From positions 244,342,978 through 244,406,977 of the forward strand of contig NC_090320.1 of assembly GCF_040869045.1 (NCBI RefSeq): a stretch of DNA of 64,000 nucleotides. The letters run 5' to 3'. The stretch's first letter is position 1, and each line of letters opens with the position of its first letter. The notes beneath the pieces were generated by a model that searched no databases, was not told the origin of the DNA, and saw nothing but the letters and a program-made list of their open reading frames with translations. Of this stretch, positions 55,660 through 64,000 are shown piece by piece. The stretch is from Eurosta solidaginis (taxonomy: Eukaryota > Arthropoda > Insecta > Diptera > Tephritidae). The position numbers were made by a program, and so were the translations under genes.

Positions 55660-56340
55660 CAAGTAAGATTGAAGCTACTCTGGATCACTTTTAGATAAAG
55701 GTAGCATCCGTTTGACTAAAAATGGCGCCCGAGCAAGCAAATATGAAAAAATTTAAGAGTAAGTGAGACTTCTTATTCACTAAACTGCCTAAGAGGACTG
55801 TTTGGCAGTTTAAAATAGAATGGAGTGAAGCAAGAATGCAAGACTGAAGCTAATTTGGATCCGGTTTCTATCAATATGGTGCCTGAGCAGGAAAGCATAA
55901 AAAACTAATATAATAAGTGTTATGTTTTATTCATCAAACTAACTAAGAAGATTGTTTGGAAGTTTAAAATAGAGTGGGGTAAAGCAAGCAAACGACATTG
56001 AAGCTACTCTTTATCCATGTTCTTCGAAAATGGCGTTCAAGCAAGAGCTCATAAAAAGTAAAAGAATAAGTGTGCTAGATGATCCAACAAACTGACTAAG
56101 AGGGTGTTTGGAAATTTAAATTTAGTGGAGAGAAAGAAAAACCAAGTTGAAACTACTCTACATCCTTTTTCCATAAAAGTGGCGCCCGAGAAAGTAAGCA
56201 TAAAAAATAAAAGAATAAGTGCGATATATTGTTCATTAAAATGGACTAAGAGTGGTGTTTGGAAATTTTAATTTAGAATGAAGTGCAGCAATCAAGCAAT
56301 ATTTTTCCTTAAAGATGATAAAACACGAGTAAGAACGCTT
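55660..56340 (+). repeat. Tandem array of ~150-bp units with a primer-site-like box
   Basis: TGGCGCCCGAGCAAG (55723), TGGTGCCTGAGCAGG (55877), TGGCGTTCAAGCAAG (56031) and TGGCGCCCGAGAAAG (56180) sit 154, 154 and 149 bp apart. Each is followed by '..cataaaaa..aataagtg' and then 'aaact..ctaag..g.gtgtttgg'. A fifth, degraded unit follows near 56310. Non-coding. Confidence 0.8.
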
Positions 56341-57536
56341 ACTACAGAATAAGTGTGATAGGTTATCCATAAAACTGAAATACGCAGTTCTTACGTTCGA
56401 ATTTGGTATTATTTAGGTTATAGTTTTTTGGGTATTTGATTTTGTCAAAAGTTACTCCCTGAAGACGGTTACCGGAAGAGTAACCGAAATATATTGGTAG
56501 TAGAACTTAACCATATTGTGTTTTACTCAATTTGACCTGAAGCCAGCTTTAAACAAAATATGTTATTATCTAAGAGGTCGTCAAAATCCCAATTTTATTT
56601 TTTTTATTTAAACAATTTTGGTAAGAAAGGAATAAACTAGTTTTCTTGTAAACAGGACGAACTTTAATCTTTTAAAGTTTATTTGCCCGTAAGAAATACT
56701 TCAAGGGAGTAATTCGGTGGTTGCTTATTTATAGACAATTTTTTTCGACACACCCAATGCCCAAACATTCAAGCTTACAAAGATATTCGTTTAGCTCTTA
56801 AATATCTGTACCGCATATGCATTTTAACATATATATTATTTATACCGATTGAATTTGATTGTGGCTGGTTTTAACTGATGATAGATTTGAAGTTCTGCGC
56901 GTTCTATAAATATTATAGAATTAATAGAAGCAAATGCATACGTACATACAACGCATACATGTATGCTTTTAGGAATTTATTCAAGCATCTACTCTTGATT
57001 GTGTCAAGTGATTTTTGGCGTGACAAACAAAGCATTCTAATCAATGGAAATCACGCAATTTTGTTTTTTTTTTGCTAAAGAATATGGGTCACCAAAAGTG
57101 ATGGGTAATGGCGCTCAGTTTTCGCGCGCTGATTCTATGAAGTTATGGCTTACGCGTAAGATATGTTTGTTTCCTTCTCTTTCTACCACACTGCCGCTTA
57201 ACACGGACCGAAGTGTCAGAACAGTGTGGAACGTGGTGGAACGAGCGTTTGACAGTGAACGAAGTGTCAAAATTACCGGGATTTCTGCCATCGGGATCAA
57301 CGCAGTGATGCAATAATTAGCGAAAAAAGGAACGAAATTTCAGATGTGGCTACTGTGATGGTACATTTTTTTGAACAAATGTAGTACGAAATATATAGTG
57401 CATTATATGGGACCCATCGACAATTTAACAAAAGCCCCAGAATCGGGTATTCAAAGACACGTAGTTACGTATATCAACATTAAGAATCCAAACACGAAAG
57501 TAAAGCTTTTCCACCCGTTCAAAAGTTATCCGAGAA
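56341..57536. other. No gene recognised
   Basis: Apart from the stem-loop at 56449-56484 nothing was identified. An open frame at 57044-57316 has no known motif. Confidence 0.4.
56449..56484 (+). other. Perfect stem-loop with CTGAAGA / GAAA flanks
   Basis: CTGAAGAC, stem GGTTAC, loop CGGAAGA, stem GTAACC, then GAAATATA. It resembles the arrangement at 36612-36640. Function unknown; see findings. Confidence 0.55.
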
Positions 57537-57591
57537 CAAGTAAGGAAGGTTAAGTTCGGGTGTAACCGAACATTACATACTCAGTTGAGAG

Positions 57592-57776
57592 CAGGCATGC
57601 TTAACGAACGAAACGATATCATTTCGTTACGATAATCAACGCTAATAAACGAAACGAAGTCATTTCGTTTCGTTTATTAACGTTAAGAACGTCAAATTAA
57701 CGAAGTCACTTCGTTTCGTTTATTAACGTTGATTATCGTAACGAAATGATATCGTTTCGTTCGTTAAGCATGCCTG
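57592..57776. mobile_element. 185-bp foldback hAT-type MITE
   Basis: The terminal inverted repeats begin CAGGCATGCTTAACGAACG and extend about 69 bp with one mismatch, leaving under 50 bp of centre. An exact 8-bp target duplication GTTGAGAG flanks it (57584-57591, 57777-57784). Confidence 0.92.
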
Positions 57777-57849
57777 GTTGAGAGCTATGGTGACAACATA
57801 AGGGAAAATAACCATGTAGGAAAATGAACCGAGGGAAACCATGGAATGT

Positions 57850-59500
57850 GTTTGTATGACATGCGTATCAAATGAAAGGCACTAAAGAATGTTTTATGAG
57901 GGAGTGGGCCATAGTTCTATAGGTGGACGGCATTTAGGGATATAGCCATAAAGGTGGATCAGGGTTGGCTCTAGAATGCGTTTGTACGATATGGGTATCA
58001 AATGAAAGGTGTTAGTGAGTATTTTAAAAGGGAGTAATCCTTAGTTCCATAGGTGGACGCCGTTTCGAGATATCGCCATAAAGGTGGACCAGGGGTGACC
58101 CTAGAATTTCTTTGTACAATATGGGCATCAAACGAATGGTGTTAATGAGTATTTTAAAAGGGAGTGGGCCTTAGTTCTATAGGTGGATGCCGTTTCGAAA
58201 TATCGCCATAAAAGTGGACCAGGGGTGACTCTAGAATGTGTTTGTACGATATGGGTATCAAATTAAAGGTATTAATGAGGGTTTTAAAAGGGAGTGGTGG
58301 TTGTTGTATAGGTGGTCGCCTTTTCGAGATATCGCCATAAAGTTGGACCAGGGGTGACTCTAGAATGCGTTTGTACGATATGGGTATCAAATGAAAGGTC
58401 TTAATGAGTATTTTAAAAGGGAGTAATCCTTAGTTCCATAGGTGGACGCCGTTTCGAGATATCGCCATAAAGGTGGACCAGGGGTGACCCTAGAATTTGT
58501 TTGTACAATATGGGTATCAAAAGAAAGGTGTTAAAGAGTATTTTAAAAGGGAGTAATCCTTAGTTCCATAGGTGGACGCCGTTTCGAGATATCGCCAGAA
58601 AGGTGGACCAGGGGTGACTCTAGAATTTGTTTTTACAATATGGGCATCAAACGAAAGGTGTTAATGAGTATTTTAAAAGGGAGTGGGCCTTAGTTCTATA
58701 GGTGGACGCCGTTTCGAAATATCGCCACATAGGTGGACCAGGGGTGACTCTAGAATGTGTTTGTACGATATGGGTATCAAATTAAAGGTATTAATGAGGG
58801 TTTTAAAAGGGAGTGGTGGTTGTTGTATAGGTGGTCGCATTTTCGAGATATCGCCATAAAGGTAGACCAGGGGTGACCCTAAAATTTGTTTGTACAATAT
58901 GGGTATCAAAAGAAAGGTGTTAATGAGTATTTTAAAAGGGAGTAATCCTTAGTTCCATAGGTGGACGCCGTTTCGAGATATCGCCATAAAGCTGGACCAG
59001 TGGTGACTCTAGAATTCGTTTGTGCAATATGGGTATCAAACGAAAGGAGTTAATGAGTATTTTAAAAGGGAGTGGGCCTTAGTTCTATAGGTGGACGTCT
59101 TTTCGAGGTATCGCAATAAAGGTGGACCAGGGGTGACTCTAGACTTTGTTTGTGCGATATGGGTATCAAATGAAAGGTGTTAATGAGTATTTTTAAAAGG
59201 GAGTGGGCCTTCGTTCTATAGGTGTTCGCCTTTTCGAGATATCGCCATAAAGGTGGACCAGGGGTGACTTTAGAATATGTTTGTACGATACGGGTATCAA
59301 ATGAAAGGTGTTAATGAGTATTTTAAAAGGGCGTGGGGATTAGTTCTATAGGTGGACGCCTTTTCGAGATATCGCCATAAAGGTGGACCAGGGGTGACTC
59401 TAGAATGAGTTTGTACGATATGGGTATCAAATTAAGGGCATTAATGAGAGTTTGAAAAGGGAGTGGTGGTAGTTGTATATGTGAAGGCGTTTTCCAGATA
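57850..59500 (+). repeat. 130-bp minisatellite, about 13 units
   Basis: The word ATGGGTATCAAA or a one-base variant recurs at about 57991, 58121, 58251, 58380, 58510, 58640, 58770, 58899, 59029, 59159, 59289 and 59420, with an earlier variant near 57865. Each unit has TTCTATAGGTGGACGCC, GAGATATCGCCATAAAGG and ACCAGGGGTGAC. The period is a steady 129-131 bp. Confidence 0.92.
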
Positions 59501-60810
59501 TCGACCAAAATGTGGACCAGGGAGACCCAGAACATTATCTGTTGGATACCGCTAATTTATTTATATATGTAATACCTGCCAAGATTTTAAGGGTTTTTTA
59601 TTTCGCCCTGCAGAACTTTTTCATTTTCTTATACATAATATGATAGGTCTCACAACCATTTTATAAAGTTTTTTCTAAAGTTATATTTCGCGTCAATAAA
59701 ACAATCCAATTACCTTACCATGTTTCATCCCTTTTTTGTATTTGGTATAGAATTATGAAATTTTTTTCATTTTTCGTAATTTTCGATATCGAAAAAGTGG
59801 GCGTGGTCACAGTCGGATTTTGTTCATTTTTCATACCAAGATAAAGTGAGTTCAAGTAAGCACGTGAACTAAGTTCATTAAAGATATGTCGATTTTTGCT
59901 CAAGTTATCGTGTTAACGGCTATGCGGAAGGACAGACGGACGACTGTGTATAAAAACTGGGCGTGGCATCAACCGATTCCGCCCATTTTCACAGAAAACA
60001 TTTCACGTCATAAAATCTATGCCCCTACCAAATTTCAAAAGGACTTATGGCGTTAAAAGTATCCTAGACAAATTAAATGAAAAAGGGCGGAGCCACGCCC
60101 ATTTTGAAATTTTCTTTAATTTTTGTGTTTTGTTGCACCACATCATTATTGGAGTTGAATGTTGACATAATTTACTTATATACTGTAAAGATATTCAATT
60201 TTTTGTTAAAATTTTACTTTATAAAATATTTTTTTTAAAGTGGGCGTGGTCCTTCTCCGATTTTGCTAATTTTAATTGAGCGTACATATAGTAACAGGAG
60301 TAACGTTCCTGCCAAATTTCATCATGATATCTTCAACGACTGCCAAATTACAGCTTGCAAAATTTTTAAATTACCTTCTTTTAAAAGTGAACGGTGCCAC
60401 GCCCATTGTCCAAAATTTTACTAATTTTCTATTCTGCGTTATAAGTTCAACTCATCTACCAAGCTTCGTCGCTTTATCTGTCTTTTGTAATGAATTATCG
60501 CACTTTTTCGGTTTTTCGAAATTTTCGATTACGAAAAAGTGGGCGTGGTTATAGTCCGATATCGTTCAATTTAAATAGCGATCTGAGATGAGTGCTCAGG
60601 AACCTACATACCAAATTTCATCAAGATACCTCAAGTTATCGTGTTAACGGACGGACGGACGGACGGACGGACATGGCTCAATCAAATTTTTTTTCGATCC
60701 TGATTATTTTGATATATGGAATTCTATAAGTATCTCGATTCCTTTATATATTTACAACCAACCGTTATCCAATCAAAATTAATATACTCTGTGAGCTCTG
60801 CTCAACTGAG

Positions 60811-62144
60811 AAAAACAGTAGTACCGCTTGTACACACACTACTACACCATTTGTACCAAACAACGCGGCCGAATAGCCTCCAAAAAAAAATTTGATAGAA
60901 GAAGCATCATGGTCCGATGAGCGCAGCTGTGAACGAACATCTGACATATATGTTACTTGTAAACCTTTACAGTGTTAATGGCCATGTGCGGTATAAGCGC
61001 TACGAATCGATGAAATTTTGGCATTCTCACTTTTGATGCAGCTTAACTGTTTTTTTACAAAATTAAAAAGCTATCAAAATCAATAGCGATATATTCTCAT
61101 TAGAAAATATTTGTCCATTATGTCATTCAACCACTTATGCTAAATATTTTTTCAAAATTCGTATCAGGAAAAATGAACAGCCTTATGGCTTTCTGATTTT
61201 CTGTAGTGGCATCCCAAATTTGGCGGCTGCCTTGGGTTAGTGGTAGCGTGAAACAAGTTTTTTCAATTAGAAAATGTTTTTCTCAATTGAGTCGCTCCAC
61301 GGCAGTGATTTGGCACACACTCCGAATATATTTCTGCCGTGAAAAAGCTTCGCATTTACCTTTCAGATACCCTTAGTAGTCGGCGTAAAACACGTAGGTC
61401 CCATCTCGCCAATTTGTAGGAGCAAATTTAAAAAATGAAGCACGACGCAAACTACAAGAGAAGCTCGGCCTAAATTCTGTTTGGAGGTATATAGCACCAA
61501 ATTTCTTCTGAATATATTGGTTTATTGGCGCCATTGCTATTTGTACGCGCCAGCTTCAACGCAATGTCACACAGTTACGCTGCATGATACAGCACTAGCC
61601 ACAAATTAACTCGTAAACAAAGAAAATGCACTAATACAAGTTTCGAACAAACATTTGCAGGAACAGCTGAAATAATAAGTGTATAAAAATTAGCCTACTC
61701 CAATTTATACTAAGTGTATTAAAACTGGCAGTAACCAGTAAAATTTTGCTAACAACAATCGGTTTTATTGTTTACTAAAAAACAAGCTAATAAAGTTAAA
61801 ATTCCTTCTGCGCGAAAAACGGCTTAAGTACCAAGTACTTGTAAAGAGTTATGTGGAAACAGATTATTGATGTGTAAACATCTTTACTCACGGAATGGGG
61901 GAATCCTAAATGTAAGCGTAAGATGGAAATGTAAGTGTAAGCGTAAGAGTAAACTTTATAAATGGTATGATATATGGGGGATACATGTATAATGTAAATG
62001 CAGGCGTAGTGTGTAACAGTGGTATATATACGCTATGGAGTGCCAGAGAATGTGCAAGTGTAGGCGTAGTGTTTGGTATTGGTATGCTGTATGCAGTAAG
62101 AAAGAATGAGAGCGTAAGTATAGCCACTGCACTGTAGAGTCATG
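60811..62144. other. No gene recognised
   Basis: Around 61430-61480 lies GAGAAGCTCGGCC, inverted relative to ~15040. 61915-62130 is a cryptic 'gtaagcgtaag' repeat. No protein motif. Confidence 0.4.
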
Positions 62145-62646
62145 TTTTTTTTTTTTTTTTTTTTTTTTTTTTACGAGAGGAAGCATCGAAAGCCTCATAG
62201 TCAGTGTGGGACTTTAACCGCACTAAACCTCCTACCGTCTGAGTACCATTTACCCCCCGGTACTACCGTCAAGTATTCCGTCGGGAGGTAGGTTGAGCAC
62301 TAAGCTCTACGTCTGTCGCGGTCACGTTGCTGTACTTAGATAGTGCCGCGGTATGGTTAACGATGGGACTGACACGCCCTGCTTACTACCTGAATGTGCT
62401 TGACGCATACCTCTTCTACGAATATTAGCAAGCCTACCTTAAACACTGTGCATATAGTGCTTGTGGCATGCTTGTGCGTTCGACTACTTGTATTGTAGGG
62501 TTTTGTTTTTTATATATGTATATATGTGTAAATAAATTATAAATTTTTTTTTTTTTTTTTTAAATTTTTTTTTTCTGTTTTTCCGTTTTTCATTTAATTT
62601 TTTTTTTTTTCCACAATACGTAACGGGGCTTTCCTCGTACTTCCAC

Positions 62647-62985
62647 CGGTTGGAGAAGTCTTCTCTCCAATCCGAGTATAAACTTTGATTACATGTGAGA
62701 CGTTTACCCTCATACTCGTTGTTTCTACGGTTGGAGAGGCCTTGTCTCCAATCCGTAGGTTTGTCGTTGCGTGTATGTTGACTGCTTTTGGTCGCACGGT
62801 GGAAGAGGCCGTGTCTCCAATCCGTGCTTTATTCCTTCACCTGGTGCAGTATTCGAACGGTTGAAGAGGCCTTGTCTCCAATCCGTCGCCTGGTTTGCTA
62901 TTACATTACCTACATATATTACGGTATTTTCTTATTTTATCATTCTCACGCCGCTAATTGTACGGAGGCCTTGCATCCAATACGT
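62647..62985 (-). repeat. Chain of five hairpin repeats in the LINE 3' UTR
   Basis: In the LINE sense strand the units read CGGATTGGAGA, a 6-7 base loop (CAAGGCC or GAAGACT), then TCTCCAACCG or variants. Plus positions are 62647-62674, 62728-62756, 62797-62825, 62857-62886 and a shorter 62961-62985. See findings for pairing. Confidence 0.8.
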
Positions 62986-63043
62986 GCTCAGCTCGATCCC
63001 CTCCACCTTAGCAATTTGTTATCCACCCACACAACTCGACTGT

Positions 63044-64000
63044 TCAATGTTCGCTGCTGCGCCGTAGCCTTTCAAGACTTCGTAGACACTTCATTATTTC
63101 CGCTATTACATCGCACGCCGCTGACCATTTTACCTTGCTTTGTAGCATGCATCCAACAAGAGTGTAATCCTCTCCAAATATTCTGCACAGTTTGCATCTC
63201 GAGCTATAGAACCTAGGACACTCGAAAAATACATGGTAAACATCTTCTACTGTATCGCCGCCGCAGTGATCGCATATGTTGTTAGGCTCGTGATTGAATC
63301 GGTGCAAATATTCCTTAAAGCATCCGTGACCACTCAGAAAGTGTGTGAGGTAGAAATCCACCTCGCCGTGCTTTCTAGATATCCATATATTAATATCTGG
63401 GATACATCGGTGTGTCCAGCGACCATTTGTTGAGGCATTCCACCTGAGCTGCCAATTCTGCACGCTTCGCTCTCGTGCTCCGTTACGTGAGCTTTGATCC
63501 CGATAAATCGTCGCTGCTTCTTTTGCTAATATGTCTATAGGACACATTCCTGCGATTATTAGTGCTGCGTCGCCAGAGACAGTTTTAAAGGCGCTACAGA
63601 CGCGTAGTGCATACAGGCGGTAAGTCGACTTTACCCCGCGGAAGTATGATTTATACTCCGTGGCCTGATGCCAAACAGGAGCCCCGTAAAGTATTTGGCT
63701 TTTTACAACGCCAGCCAGAAGTTGACGCCGTCGTTGCTTTGGTCCTCTTGCATTTATCATTATCCTAGATAATGCTGCTACGGTTTTTGCTACCTTTCCA
63801 TTGGCATACTCTAAGTGGGATTTGAATGACAACCTCCTGTCTATCACAACCCCCAAGTATTTTATTGCAGGCAGCGTGTCGACGTCATGGCGACCGATTC
63901 TTATAGTGACCTGCTCCACCCTTTTCCTACTTGATATGAGTACAGCCTCTGCTTTTTGTTCCGCCAGCTGCAGTCCATTTTTCGTAAGCCACGATTGAAC
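63044..64000 (-). CDS. LINE reverse transcriptase, C-terminal part, open to window edge
   Basis: The frame is open from the window edge (SWLTKNGLQLAEQKAEAVLI) to the stop at 63044. Visible are the RT thumb (AIKYLGVVIDRRLSF, ILYGAPVWHQ), the linker, and a C-terminal zinc motif CDHCGGDTVEDVYHVFFECP (Cys-X2-Cys...His-X4-Cys). RT catalytic motifs lie beyond the window. No stop or frameshift in over 310 codons, in contrast to every other LINE here, so this copy is the youngest LINE in the window. The first in-frame ATG (63919) is not the true start. R1-group assignment comes from the thumb and zinc layout. Confidence 0.85.
   Translation of the reverse strand, partial: VQSWLTKNGLQLAEQKAEAVLISSRKRVEQVTIRIGRHDVDTLPAIKYLGVVIDRRLSFKSHLEYANGKVAKTVAALSRIMINARGPKQRRRQLLAGVVKSQILYGAPVWHQATEYKSYFRGVKSTYRLYALRVCSAFKTVSGDAALIIAGMCPIDILAKEAATIYRDQSSRNGARERSVQNWQLRWNASTNGRWTHRCIPDINIWISRKHGEVDFYLTHFLSGHGCFKEYLHRFNHEPNNICDHCGGDTVEDVYHVFFECPRFYSSRCKLCRIFGEDYTLVGCMLQSKVKWSAACDVIAEIMKCLRSLERLRRSSEH

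Larger units (their letters stand above)
57537..60810 (+). mobile_element. Helentron/DINE-1-like repeat, copy E, expanded and interrupted
   Basis: The start CAAGTAAGGAAGGTTAAG leads to the hairpin GTTCGGGTGTAACCGAAC and TACTCAGTTGAGAG. The 3' end is GAGCTCTGCTCAACTGAG, inverse of CTCAGTTGAG. A hAT MITE (57592-57776) cuts the 5' arm. Thirteen 130-bp modules (57850-59500) make this the longest copy. (GGAC)n at ~60649-60671. Confidence 0.75.
62145..64000 (-). mobile_element. R1-type LINE, 3' half, continuing past the right edge
   Basis: A run of 28 T on the plus strand (62145-62172) is a poly(A) tail in minus orientation. A long 3' UTR (62173-63043) with further A-rich tracts (62537-62610) and hairpin repeats follows, then the C-terminal half of the RT protein. 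The A-rich tract at ~62599-62611 could instead be the real end, with a separate element left of it. Confidence 0.8.

Noticed and set aside
57850..59500. Regular array that could be mistaken for CRISPR
   Set aside because: Units of 130 bp are repeated throughout, without short repeat/unique spacer structure, in an animal genome.

Overview
The window looks like genomic DNA of a higher fly, most likely a tephritid fruit fly (inference). It is AT-rich, has short GT-AG exons, and carries LTR retrotransposons, R1/jockey/RTE-like LINEs, hAT and mariner MITEs and Helentron/DINE-1-like repeats of dipteran type. Nothing looks bacterial, and I recognise no rRNA or tRNA gene.

Only one host gene can be supported: an ABCG half-transporter on the minus strand. 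Six exons (26480-26343, 26048-25637, 23856-23601, 13759-12971, 12898-12742, 8821-8555) join in frame with matching phases. They encode the ATP-binding domain, a long His/Asn/Ser-rich linker and membrane segments 1-5. The last exon lies left of base 1, and any 5' non-coding exon lies right of 26480. The introns are swollen by transposons: a decayed gypsy element in the last intron (1911-8240), LINE debris in 8822-12741, a young 5.7-kb LTR element in 13760-23600 (17486-23180), and a hAT element in 23857-25636 (23991-25517).

From 26.5 to 64 kb I find no host gene. The region is a patchwork of broken repeats on both strands. It holds RTE and R1/jockey-type LINE fragments, five copies of a Helentron-like family with a 'GTGGGCGTGG' body (34.9-36.0, 37.1-38.8, 43.7-45.4, 53.8-55.3 and 57.5-60.8 kb), and three single LTRs related to the gypsy element, counting the old one at 0.3-1.5 kb. 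It also holds a gag-only LTR element (49989-51756), a tandem array carrying a primer-binding-site-like box (55.66-56.34 kb), and the 3' half of a LINE with an open frame running off the right edge.

The most unusual signals are: co-varying subterminal inverted repeats in the Helentron-like family and a 130-bp minisatellite expansion in one copy; a young LTR element whose start codon lies in its primer-binding site and whose single 780-codon frame has lost RT; a tandem array reusing the same primer-binding-site motif; and a chain of hairpins in the 3' UTR of the right-edge LINE, where part of the divergence is absorbed as G-U pairs in the sense strand.
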